Of a stretch of 64,000 nucleotides of DNA, positions 36,703 through 46,575 are shown in pieces. Numbering within the stretch: position 1 is the stretch's first letter; each line of letters begins with the position of its first letter. The stretch spans positions 24,262,618 through 24,326,617 of the forward strand of contig JAJEKV010000008.1 in assembly GCA_021234155.1 (NCBI GenBank), read 5' to 3'. The notes beneath the pieces were generated by a model that saw nothing but the letters and a program-made list of their open reading frames with translations, did no database searches and was not told the origin of the DNA. The DNA comes from Isoetes taiwanensis. Taxonomy: Eukaryota > Streptophyta > Lycopodiopsida > Isoetales > Isoetaceae. The position numbers and the translations under genes are program-made.

Positions 36703-38136
36703 TTAAGCTCTTGAACTGCCCTTTGAGTAAGTGATGTTCGCATCCGTGAATTCATCCTTTTTATCCTCGATTTTAATTTTCCTTTTCCAGTCCTCAACTG
36801 ATTCTTTTGGAGATGCAAACTGATGGAAAATTGGTTTGGGGTATGTTGATTTCGATGACCTCCCCAAGGATTCGAAATGGCAAGAAGATGAGAACTCGGC
36901 CCAAAAGGTCGGGGAGGTTAGGAAATGAGAGCCAAGTAGTGGTCCAATATCCAACTTAAGAATAGACATAATTGGAATGTGTTGGGCCTTAGTAATCCAA
37001 TTTTTAACTTCCGATTGGGGAGGACAATCACGCGGGAAGTGGATGAGAATAGCATATTTGGAGAACATGTCAGAGGCAGAATCATCTAAAACACCAAAAA
37101 GATCAATAAAATCCTTACTATTAACTTTCTGACTCCCGGAACCCTCCGACTGAGCAGGGGAATCAGTATCATTCATGAGCACATTTTTATAAGAAATGGG
37201 ATAGGAAGGACCTTTAGTTTTGTCGTTCTTGCCGAGAATAGGAATGGAGTTGCTAATCTTGTTTTCTCCAATTTTTGTCTTTGTAATGTTCAGAGCTGAG
37301 AGCTTCACTTCCCCGCAGTTCTCGCAGTCACAAGAGTTAACTTCTTCCGGATTAAAGAAGCCATTTGAGTCTTTGATCTCACATTTCTTCGCCGACTTCT
37401 TGCTTTTCATTTGATATACTTCAAGCGAAGTATTAGCTCCTTCCAGAGGTTCGTTAAGAGCAGTCACAAGAGTTAACTTCTTCCGGATTAAAGAAGCCGT
37501 TTGAGTCTTTGATCTCACATTTCTTCGCCGACTTCTTGCTTTTCATTTGATATACTTCAAGCGAAGTATTAACTCCTTCCAGAGGTTCGTTAAGAGCAAG
37601 CCCTGATCTAAATATTTTCCTTTCTCTTTCAATGACATGGTCTTCTCGTGATCTTCCCATCTCTTAATCAACTTGATGCTTGCATTGATGTTTCCCTTAT
37701 CTCGCCCCATTGAATGATCGCTTTTAACCTTTTGCCGGTTCATCCATGAACGCCTCAAAACACCGTTTTTAGGGCTGCAAAGCAACTGCCTTGGTGTGCC
37801 CCTCGCTTAGTCGTATCGGGCCAGTACAAGCAGCTATCCAATTCTTGCACAAAACCGAAGGTGTTCCAGACCCAATCTCTGTCATTGGCTCTCCCTTCCA
37901 AGTAATCCCTATCTATTGCAGCCATCTTTTCCTTGCATGCCAGGATACCGACCTTTCTTGCACCCCCATGCGTATATCGCTGTCACGATCTTTTACAATT
38001 TCAAGACCTGCGTAAATCCCTTCGTAGTTTCCTGTGCTTTATCTCTTCTGCTGTCTAACCAAAAGATGTGAGTCCATTCCTCATCCTCGATGATCTTGTC
38101 GCTTCTGTTGGATGATGTTGAAGCTTTGGTTCTCAT
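36703..38136 (-). pseudogene. L1-B ORF1
   Basis: A start codon at 38134-38136 opens a frame beginning MRTKASTSSNRSDKI. After frameshifts the frame continues to a stop at 36703; its last 271 codons are intact (37518-36703). That part has an acidic linker, a K/C-rich patch (EVNSCDCENCGEVK), and IDLFGVLDDSASDMFSKY followed by a W-I-x-K stretch typical of the RNA-binding core of plant LINE ORF1. It ends in a basic tail. ORF1 proteins coat the element RNA. A 136-bp echo (37324/37460) with two base differences repeats the C-rich patch, so the patch appears twice in the frame. Confidence 0.65.
37324..37598 (+). repeat. 136-bp echo with two base changes in L1-B ORF1
   Basis: The copy starting at 37460 repeats 37324 onward but differs by a-to-g (catttgag against cgtttgag) and g-to-a (ttagctcc against ttaactcc). 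Two true differences mean at least two molecules or alleles contributed, or that the duplication is real. Confidence 0.92.
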
Positions 38137-38305
38137 GGTGAACGGTTTGATACCGGACTCGGAATAGAATGAAGCGACTGGAAGAGACGGCCGTTATCAG
38201 AGTGCAAATTTCCAGTTTTACCTTTTTTCCCCCCTTTTTCCCACCATCCAAGAACAATTCTAGTTTGAGACCAAGTACCTCCAGACTACCACATCAAGAT
38301 CCCTA

Positions 38306-38577
38306 ATATGCTGGGATGGCTGGAGATCAAAGAAGGATGTCCAATGGTAAATAGGTTCAAAAGATCGGTAAATGTCCAATTGACCACAAGATCAGTATCA
38401 AAAGATTGATCTATAGAATTGATCGGTCGATGGTGATCAATATATGCTGGGATGGCTGGAGATCAAAGAAGGATGTCCAATGGTAAATAGGTTCAAAAGA
38501 TCGGTAAATGTCCAATTGACCACAAGATCAGTATCAAAAGATTGATCTATAGAATTGATCGGTCGATGGTGATCAAT
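38306..38577 (+). repeat. 136-bp echo across the 5' end of L1-B
   Basis: A full 136-bp perfect copy: 38306-38441 is repeated as 38442-38577. The unit contains the right target-site duplication of L1-B, so that 17-mer also appears at 38513-38529. Confidence 0.93.
38377..38393. repeat. Target-site duplication of L1-B, right copy
   Basis: Identical over 17 bases to 32059-32075. The bases just outside (c on this side, t on the other) differ, so the match is limited to the duplicated target. Confidence 0.85.
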
Positions 38578-39294
38578 GGATAGAAGATAAATGCAAGTTT
38601 GATCTAGAAAGGCAAGGAATCGGTAAGGCCAATGTCTAGCTTGCAAGGCTCTTCGTGAGCAAGTATCTTATAACAACTTAAGTAGCCCAAGAGCCCTTTT
38701 TCTTTGTTTGGCCGAAATGGTAGCTTGTGCAAGAAGCGAGATGAGTAAAAGCCCTTTGCTTGCACCGCACATTGCAACACATATTGGCACCGCATTTGCA
38801 TTACAAATGCAAACCCATAAAATATTCACAACATGGTCAAGTACAAATCGATACCGCTTAATCGCCTTCACCGTAACCGCCATAGTAAGAGCATGCTCGA
38901 CCACCTCCATCCTTTCGTCACAGAAGGCTGCAAAAATTCTCCAATACCGCCAAACCCGCTTCTACGCTTTCTCTTGCTTGCATCGACAAGAATTCTAGCA
39001 CTAAAGGTATGGCTCCCCGCCGACGCTTTCAATTTGTTGTAATGGATTTGTGCATATGTTTTGTAACGCTACCAGCCCTGCATTTAGAGTTTTGGTAAAG
39101 ATTATACCGCAAAGAACCTACCAATCCAAAACCGTATCTTCAGGCTTCCTATCCGCCGCTTTTGATCAACGGCTATGGCGATGATGTAGCTTTGCCGTGA
39201 TTTACCTTCCCTTCGCAAATGCCTCCTAAAAGAATCCAAGAAAATAAAGAAAGCCGTTGGTCTCCTATTATCCATGCGCTACCTCTGTATACAC

Positions 39295-39405
39295 ATATTC
39301 AGGCCTATACATATATTCGTGACGAACCCACTCGATCTTGAAATTCATAATATTCAGGCCTATACATATATTCGTGACGAACCCACTAGGATCTTGAAAT
39401 TCATG
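39295..39405 (+). repeat. 55-bp tandem pair
   Basis: The unit starting atattcaggcctatacatat at 39295 repeats at 39350 with a one-base insertion near its end (cactcgatc against cactaggatc). Unlike most duplications here its period is not 136, so it looks like an ordinary tandem repeat. Confidence 0.85.
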
Positions 39406-40027
39406 GAAATTACCTTATTGGTTTATTTGCGTGAACCTTGTTCTGCTGATAGAATTTTAGGTCTCATGAATCACGGATTATAGCCTCCTATTTGTTGAGG
39501 TCACCTGTGGGCAAACCCACATCACATACCACAATCCCACCATGTGGGTTTACCACCTAACGCCGCCCTCCACTCGGTTACTTTGCACAAATAAACCATT
39601 GAAAAGTGTAAAAATAAAATCGAAATATAACAAATAACCTAAACAATGAAATAACACCCCTCAAAAAAATTCCATTTTCTCCTTTTTCGCCGCACCCCAT
39701 CTTCTCCTTTCGACAGATGGGAGTCTCACCGACGATGTTCCCTATAGCCAATGCCCCTTCAAAGTTCATAGAATACATATTGAAATGAAGGGAAGAACTT
39801 TTCCTGCCAAATAATCAATTTGGCAACATTATCCAACTATGCCTTAACTCTTCAAAGGACCACCCATTATTTAACCACAAGCATTACAATCATCAAGGGG
39901 CTAGATACAATGTTGGAGAAGGGAGCATCGTCCTCTTATGTGCCAAATAATCAAGTCAAGCCCGCTTCAATTCTTTATTCTTTGCAAGATTCGCCTTCAA
40001 GAATGGCTCAACATTCACTATACCTCA

Positions 40028-40800
40028 TTTCTTCATTTTTTGCATATTGTTATTGATACCAAGACAGCACACAAAGTCAATGGTGTACTGAAGAGACAAC
40101 TTTGATGACTTCTATTTAGTTTTCATCCCATCCCTCGATAATTGGGGTCAACACCTCAACTTTTTTCTTCATTTTTTGCATATTGTTATTGATACCAAGA
40201 CAGCACACAAAGTCAATGGTGTACTGAAGAGACAACTTTGATGACTTCTATTTAGTTTTCATCCCATCCCTCGATAATTGGGGTCAACACCTCTTTACAT
40301 CCTTGATAAGCCACCATCAAGATGGTAACTATGTAATAATTTGCTAGCTAATAAGTTCGTCACCAATAATGCACAATGATTCTAGGGGCTGGCTTGACCC
40401 TAAAGATATACAAGAAGAGACTTAATTCTAGGCCTCATGATGTAAGCCACCATCAAGATGGTAACTATGTAATAATTTGCTAGCTAATAAGTTCGTCACC
40501 AATAATGCACAATGATTCTAGGGGCTGGCTTGACCCTAAAGATATACAAGAAGAGACTTAATTCTAGGCCTCATGATGAAACAGATAATTCCTTCACAAA
40601 ATCACCGGGCATCCGGAGGGTTGCCCTCCATGGCCCGAGAGTGAAATGGCTTAAATCACACTTCGCTGAATGAAATGCAGTGGGGTTGTCCAAGAAAGCA
40701 AAATGACCAGCCTGCAAAACATAATTTTCTGCTCAGAAAAAGCTGACCACGGAGGGTTGCCCTCCATGGCCCGAGAGTGAAATGGCTTAAATCACACTTC
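40028..40800 (+). repeat. Three 136-bp-offset echoes in a row
   Basis: Starts are 40028/40164, 40307/40443 and 40614/40750, with 130, 136 and 51 bp matched. The three units are unrelated to each other and carry no gene. Confidence 0.93.
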
Positions 40801-42133
40801 AAAGTCATGTTTTCGAGCATATACTGACATATACTTGAATATGCCACAAACCCACATGGATGAGGGTTTTTCCCTTAGGGGCAACCCAAAAACAGACTCA
40901 AACATATCGCTGGAATGCTATTTCCATGCCCAATTCATAATTCATAAGGCAAGGCACCGTAATTTAACCATACCTTGCCCACAAGAATCTCGGCTGCAGG
41001 AGGCCCATACATGTCTCAATGTGGTCTTGAAAAGTGATGCCCATATTCACGCTTCATGAATTAGGCGGATCATGTCTTTCACCGCTTAAGCAGGCCATAA
41101 AAGCGTACATACCCATATAATATCCTCACCGAGTTTGAGACCTCTAGCCCTCGAGAGCCAAGCTTGATCCACGATACCACAACCATTCCTAATGTTTGAA
41201 TTTTTCATCCAAATGCTGCACTTCTTATAAGAAAGAAGACTTTTTATATCCATTGGTTTTGAAAGAAAGCTTCTCGCATAATAGAAACCTTGATTGCTAC
41301 GCTGTTTATGAAAGAAAGTTTCCATGAAAATACCTCCAGCCCTTGAGAGAGCCAAGCTTGATCTTTGATACCATGGCTATGTTAAGTCAAGGTGCCCCTT
41401 GAAGTGGCAACATGAAGAAGAGATGAAGATATGAAGAAAAATTCTAAGTATTGAGGAGCTTATTATGAAAAGTATCAGCTGAAAGAGAATCTAGGCCAGG
41501 TGAGTACCCCCGCCAAATCCTCTAGCCAAAACTAGCCATCCTTGATTTTTCCCAAATTTTTGAGCCTATCTCCTATTTCTCCCTCGAATTTCCCCTATCG
41601 CTAGCCAAATATGCTCTAAAGATGCCTAAAAATCCAAAAATGCCAAAAATCTATACCTTTGCCAAGTGGCATCCTAGTCATCATCCTAAAGTGCCAAAGA
41701 TGTCAAAAAGTCAAGTGAAAGTCAAAATAGAAAGTCGAAAAGGCACACTTTCCAAAAAATACCCTTTGCCACGTCATCAAGAGTCAAGAGTCAAATGCCA
41801 CCTAGGATGGCCACCTTGCTCAAAAAAATGCTTTGTCATCCAACTTTGGTTATATCTTTGCCACTTGGGTCAAAAATCATGCCACCTCATCAAAAAATAT
41901 CAAGGGCATTTAAAATTTCAAAATTCACTTAGGCAAAAGCCATGTTTGACTTCGCCACATCATCCTTCACTATGCCAAGTCATCATTTCATCATATCACC
42001 ATCCATTGCCCAGTCACCATTGATTCACCTTTTTTAGCCAAAAATCAAAGTGCCATTTTCCAAAATTTGACCACATCATCTTGTAGCCCCAATGAAAATA
42101 TGCCACCGGCACAAAAAATTTCCAAAAAGACCT

Positions 42134-42139
42134 TATATA
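42134..42139 (+). promoter_or_regulatory. TATA box in the 5' LTR
   Basis: The string ccttatatagaccc fits a plant TATA box and is conserved in the 3' LTR. It lies about 740 bp into the LTR, so transcription would be expected to begin some 25-35 bp downstream, dividing U3 from R. Confidence 0.65.
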
Positions 42140-42235
42140 GACCCTTTGAATTCCACTTTTGGGAATCGTGTCTTTGAAAAATATAAAAAATTGTCCTATT
42201 CTACCCCCCCTAGATTCCTTTTCAGCCAATCACTC

Positions 42236-42290
42236 CTCCACGTGGCTCACCCCGCAGGGGGGGCGGAGGTACCGGAATCCCACGTGGGGC
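42236..42290 (+). promoter_or_regulatory. Two G-box cores in the 5' LTR
   Basis: Two CACGTG palindromes occur in ctccacgtggctcac and atcccacgtgggg. Both are kept in the 3' LTR near 50521-50575. CACGTG is bound by plant bZIP and bHLH factors. Here the pair lies downstream of the TATA box, so a regulatory role is inferred only from conservation. Confidence 0.5.
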
Positions 42291-42324
42291 AAGACACGCC
42301 AATTTACAAGTTTATGGGATCGCT

Positions 42325-42368
42325 ATATATCCACAGGGCTGACTTTTCGATTTCGGCTGTGGATATAT
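42325..42368 (+). other. Perfect 12-bp inverted repeat (hairpin) in the LTR
   Basis: atatatccacag (42325-42336) and ctgtggatatat (42357-42368) are exact reverse complements around a 20-base loop. The position is about 190 bases past the TATA box, so it would be in the 5' leader of the RNA. In the 3' LTR the right arm has decayed to ccaggggatatat. Confidence 0.85.
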
Positions 42369-43282
42369 CCCTTTGAAGAAAATACCGCCAAAGACCATTA
42401 GGGTTCTATGATTCCTGGCTTCCCCAAGACTTTGAGTGATGCAGAGCAGTTCACCGATCATAACCGACTTCAAAACCAATCGAATCATGAAGAGGATGCC
42501 AATTAATGGAGATCATGCCAAGAACAGAATATTGCCTATTTTTGGGAAAGAAGAGTTCGTGAGCCATATGCATAAATTGGAGCTCTAACTACCCCGACAC
42601 AGTCTATAAAGATGATCCGAAATTTCCACAACAAAGAGAGGAGATTTTTGATTAGAAACCCGCCTTTTGTTCTTGAAAGCCAAGATTTTGAAGTTCTGAT
42701 ACAAATTCTATTTCGTGAGTGATCAAATGGATTACCCGACAAAGGTATTATGTTCCTAAGATAATCCGAGAAAAGTTTTCTTGAGCAATTCATGGTGTTT
42801 CCCCTTTCTTCAATCGATTTCTGAAGTTTTTTCAAAAAATTAGGTTTTCCCATTTTTACGTGCAGCCCATTTCTCGCTAACTTTGCCACGAATTCCCATC
42901 AATCTTGATCAACAAATGAGTTGAAATCAATTCAAGTTATCTCGATATTATCTAGATTTAGCTAAATTAATAGCTATTCTCGCCGTAATTTGTTCCAAAA
43001 ATTTCATTTGCATTCAAAGGAAGCTTGATCAAGATCCCAAAGTTTTTTCTTCAATCATTTTCACCACTTTGTTACGTAAAACATCCCAACCATACACCCT
43101 GCATTCACATATCACCTTATTTCCTCACATTTGCACCCCTTTTTCTCATCTTTTCACATCCCTCACCACATCTTTGGTTCTCTCGCACCCTAAACACGTA
43201 ATTTGGCAAGTATCTTTAGGAAATCCCACAATTTAGAGATTTGTGTATCACGCTTTTGCAAGGATTCTGTGGAAAGACAACA

Positions 43283-44520
43283 TCTTTTGAGGTCCCACCG
43301 GATTCTCTAAAAAACTCTTGCAAAAACTTGAGAGCCCCTCATGGTGAGGCACCCAAGGAAGACTGGTACGATATGGATGGTGATGGAGAGCCTAGCCACG
43401 AAGATATGCCTTTGGAGCCTCATTTGATGATTATTTTAGGAATCATGCTCCTAGAGGTATGACTAAGTTGGAATTGTTCAAGCTTTCTCTATCTGATGAT
43501 CTTGCTACTAAATGATTTAACACTCAAAGAAAGATTTATGGTGTTCACACATTTGAAGAGATGAGGAGCAGTTAGGAATCATGCTCCTAGAGGTATGACT
43601 AAGTTGGAATTGTTCAAGCTTGCAATTGCATTCTCTTTCTATTAGAAGTGATGAAAGCATAGAAGCTTATGTTGATAGATTTGGAGAGCATGTGATAAAG
43701 TGTGAGTCAAAGGGTGTTGATAATCCTCCTTTGCATCTGATCACTGCTTTCTTGCATGGTTTGAAGTTCAGACCTCCTGTTTACAAGAAGTTAATGAAGA
43801 TACATCAACAACAACGTTTTGAGACATTACCAAGGGTATTTTCCAAAGCAATTGAGATCAGCAGGCTAAGGGCTGCATTTTCTACTTTTGAGCACGTTGA
43901 TCTTGATTATTTCAATGATTTAGAGATTAATGAAGATACATCAACAACAACGTTTTGAGACAAAAATTCTTTTGAAGAAGATATGAGAGAAGAGATTTCT
44001 AAGTAGCAAGCTACTAACCTCAAAATTGCAACTGAACATGCCAGGACTGCAGAGACACTTATGGAGGTTACCAAGCAACTCTCTGAGCTCAAAGAAGAAA
44101 AATTCTTTTGAAGAAGATATGAGAGAAGAGATTTCTAAGTTGCAAGCTACTAACCTCAAAATTGCAACTGAACATGCCAGGACTGCAGAGACACTTATGG
44201 AGGTTACCAAGCAACTCTCTGAGCTCAAGAAGGCTCCAAAGCACCCGTGAGATGAGGCATCCGACTTCAAGTCTTCAGATTCTACACAAAGTAGAAAGCA
44301 CCGCACCCACCAGTAAGAAGCCGTGCCATTCAGAAGTAATTGCTGGTCCAAGCCTTGCCCTAGATGTGATAGAAAGGGCCACACTGGTAAGGAGTGCCCT
44401 GTTTGTTCATATTGTAAAGAAACAGGCCATTATGAAGACAGGTGCAAGATCAAAGAGTATATGTTGAAAGATAAAGGTAAGATCAGAGATGCATCCTCTT
44501 CTCATCATGTTTCTCTCTGA
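43283..44520 (+). pseudogene. Gag polyprotein remnant
   Basis: Gag forms the particle that packages element RNA. The region from 43340 reads as capsid-like sequence: an acidic start, a KLELFKLSL piece, then at 43620-43958 a 112-codon frame with SIEAYVDRF and ITAFLHGLK, typical of plant Ty3 capsids. Near 44356-44445 there are two CCHC zinc knuckles in a row, CPRCDRKGHTGKEC and CSYCKETGHYEDRC, both with normal C-x2-C-x4-H-x4-C spacing. Three 136-bp echoes (43437, 43791 and 43962) cut the frame. In the last, the first copy has a TAG stop where the second has TTG. Confidence 0.8.
43437..44228 (+). repeat. Three 136-bp-offset echoes in gag
   Basis: Starts are 43437/43573 (49 bp matched), 43791/43927 (36 bp) and 43962/44098 (131 bp). 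The last pair differs at one base (aagtagcaa against aagttgcaa). The echoes alone account for several of the frame breaks in gag. Confidence 0.92.
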
Positions 44521-44639
44521 CATGAGAAGGAGGTGATGAACTTCGAAGAGAAGAAGAGGTCTTGGCCACCGGGTACTCCCTATAGCCTAAGATCCGACCT
44601 CAAGAAGCCAACATGCCTAGAAATAGCATAGCTCCTCTC

Positions 44640-45040
44640 CGCCTCTATGTTACAGAGCCGGCCACCTCAAAATGACAGCTCCTTGCGGTTAGGTGAAGTT
44701 GACCAGGTGTTGAAGTCTACTAGAGTCACCCTAGATGTTTTGACCTTGTTAAGAATAGCACCTTCCTATAGAGAGCGTGTCAAAACACTTATAGAGGAGA
44801 GTTCAGAACCTATTGTCCACAACATCTCTAGAGTTGGGAAAGACCCTGGAATATTCTCATGTGAAGCTCAAGTCGAAGGTAAAACACTCTCTAAAGTCAT
44901 CTTGATGGAGGCTCGTATAAATATCATGCCTTTACATATTATGGACTCTTTAGAGTTAAAAATCACTTCAACACCAATTATTCTCAAATCTTTGCTAATG
45001 AGAGTGTACAACCAAAAGGAGTCGTTAATGATGTCTTGAC
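44640..45040 (+). pseudogene. Aspartic protease region
   Basis: A 130-codon frame (44647-45039) reads IFSCEAQVEGKTLSKVIL and later INIMPLHIMDSLEL. This matches the flap side and the strand after the catalytic motif of plant Ty3 proteases (normally an L-I/V-D-x-G-A-x-x-N-I-M block). In this frame the catalytic Asp-x-Gly is replaced by LMEAR. The underlying bases gatggaggctcg spell Asp-Gly-Gly-Ser in another frame. So the active site is out of frame through small indels, which may be real mutations or sequence errors. The protease would normally cut the Gag-Pol chain. Confidence 0.65.
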
Positions 45041-45345
45041 AGATGTAGGGGGCATCAAGATGACCCCGACTTTGTTGTAGTACGCTTTCCTTCTCGACAG
45101 CAGCTATGACCTTCTTTTTGGGCAGTGAAATGGCTCAAGGTGGTTTCTCGCAAAGCCATTGGGGAGGAGGTAAATGCACAATAACAGATGGTAAGCAAGA
45201 AGTCACACTCTACAACCGTGAAGGTAAACTCCAAGAAGAATTTGCCTTTTCAATTGATGATGCACTAATTTATAAAGATGTAGGTGTGTACAACATCTAT
45301 GTAGATCCACTTTTGGAAGAAGAAGAGCAAAAACTTGATGAGCAT

Positions 45346-45725
45346 ACTCATACATTGTTCTTTGATGGCAGCTTGTAGCAGTGAAGTTGAGCCTAGCCTC
45401 GGTTGCCATGCATCATTAAAAGCCTGTGGGGCTTTGACAAAGGGCCAAAAACAAAGAAGAATTCACAAAAATATAACCTCTAATGAGGCAGAGTATCAAG
45501 CTTTGATTGCAGGTCTCCGTGAAGCTTACATGATGGGAATCAAGAAGTCGAATATAAAGGGGACTCTCAAATGTGCAATCAAGTCCAAGAGGTATACCAA
45601 ACCAAGCATTCAAGGTTAGTGCAACTTAAAGAAGAGGTTTTGGGACTATTAGACAAATTTGAGGCCCGGACTATAGAGCATATCCCTAGGCATTTGAATA
45701 GTGAAGTAGACAAAGGCTAGCTAAA
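45346..45725 (+). pseudogene. Extra RNase H (aRNH/RVT_3 type) placed before the RT
   Basis: Motifs of the plant/archaeal-type RNase H fold appear in order: LFFDGS (45355-45372, first Asp), TSNEAEYQALIAGL (about 45476-45517, catalytic Glu), DSQMCNQVQ after a frameshift (from 45562, second Asp), and IEHIPRHLNSEVDK (45673-45714, His and last Asp). Apart from two frameshifts and an early stop after the first motif, all acidic residues are present. Such a domain is known as the second RNase H of plant Tat elements and would remove RNA from the RNA:DNA hybrid. In the Tat elements I know it follows the ordinary RNase H. Here it lies between protease and RT, directly before the RT's N-terminal block (DVFAWDYS, about 45938). 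Confidence 0.78.
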
Positions 45726-45929
45726 GGTACCATATTGGATTTTTAGTCAAGGAGCCTTTCAGAAGAAGAGCCGAACCTCCTCACGCACTTGCCCAATTCT
45801 AACTATAGGGATAGAGGAGGCAAGCAGAGAGCAAGTCATTTGTATCCAAAAGAATGGCCAAACTAGAACCCCCAAAGTTGGTCCAAAAGCTCCCGAGCCT
45901 TGCTTTAACTCATTTCCTATGCCGTGGTC

Positions 45930-46575
45930 AAGAATTCTCGTGATGTCTTTGCTTGGGATTACTCAACTAAAAGGAATTCCCCCAGAAAGCAAAAATTTGA
46001 AATAAAAAGTAAAAGAGGGCTCGATCCCCGCTCAGCCAGAAATTAAGGAGGATAAATTCGCCTTTGCCGCCACTTATCTATGAAGAATTAAAAACTATGG
46101 AGAGTTCTAAGCTGATATGTGAGACATTGAACCTCGAAAGTGGTTGTCTTGCATTGTGCCACCAAGAAGAGAAGTGGCCAACTTAGAATTTGTATTGATT
46201 ATAGAGATATCAATAAGGTTACAATCAAAGACTCAAGTATCCCCTACCGCTTAGAAGAAGTTTTGCTTTGGCTTGAAAAATGCCCCTGCAACCTTTCAGA
46301 GGGCAATGAACAATATTTTTGAGTCATTATCTCCCCAAGATTTTAGGGCTTTTCTGGATGATTTGACTCTGGCCACCTCTTTGGAAGATCATCTCAAAAC
46401 AATCACTAATATGTTTTCTTTGTGCAGATCCAGTGGTGTGAACTTAAATCCAAAGAAGTGTTTGTTTTTGACTGACAAAGGTGTGCTGTTAGGATGATTT
46501 GACTCTGGCCACCTCTTTGGAAGATCATCTCAAAACAATCACTAATATGTTTTCTTTGTGCAGATCCAGTGGTGT
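45930..46575 (+). pseudogene. Reverse transcriptase, palm partly deleted
   Basis: The N-terminal block DVFAWDYS lies near 45938. RICIDYRDINKVTIKD (46168-46215) follows, then FGLKNAPATFQRAM (46269-46310) and FLDDLTLAT (46350-46376, the F-x-D-D catalytic motif). Between LEEV (46248-46259) and the FGL motif about 60-70 residues are missing compared with other Ty3 RTs. These include motif A with the first catalytic Asp. A 136-bp echo (46356/46492) then cuts the frame again just after the catalytic motif. Confidence 0.8.
46356..46575 (+). repeat. 136-bp-offset echo in the RT
   Basis: 46356-46491 is followed at once by a repeat of its first 84 bases (46492-46575). The second copy then continues into connection/RNase H sequence, skipping some RT residues. 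The join therefore both duplicates and omits element sequence. Confidence 0.93.

Larger units (their letters stand above)
32076..38376 (-). mobile_element. L1-type LINE (L1-B), near full length
   Basis: A plant L1 element on the - strand, about 6.3 kb. From its 5' end (right) it has a leader, ORF1 (38136 to about 36703), ORF2 (about 36300 to 32170) with endonuclease, RT and zinc-finger part, a 3' leader, and a nine-base poly(A) end seen as T at 32076-32084. It is bounded by a 17-bp target-site duplication. Four 136-bp echoes (starting 35559, 35769, 37324 and 38306) inflate its length and break frames. Other frameshifts and stops remain, so it is inactive as read. The clean target duplication suggests the insertion is not very old, so part of the damage may be sequence error. 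Confidence 0.88.
38578..41392. other. No gene recognised; local repeats only
   Basis: Short frames on both strands show no known domain. The stretch contains a 55-bp tandem with two differences (39295 and 39350) and three 136-bp-offset echoes: 40028/40164 (about 130 bp), 40307/40443 (136 bp) and 40614/40750 (51 bp). A diverged pair of about 40 bp lies at 41135 and 41336, both including gagagccaagcttgatc. Confidence 0.65.
41393..43282 (+). repeat. 5' LTR (1,890 bp)
   Basis: It starts tgccccttgaagtgg and ends gaaagacaaca. It matches the 3' LTR throughout except for many one-base indels in homopolymers and one 415-bp block (about 42490-42904) absent from the other copy. That block explains the entire length difference. 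I see no clear primer-binding site starting TGG directly after it. Confidence 0.9.
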
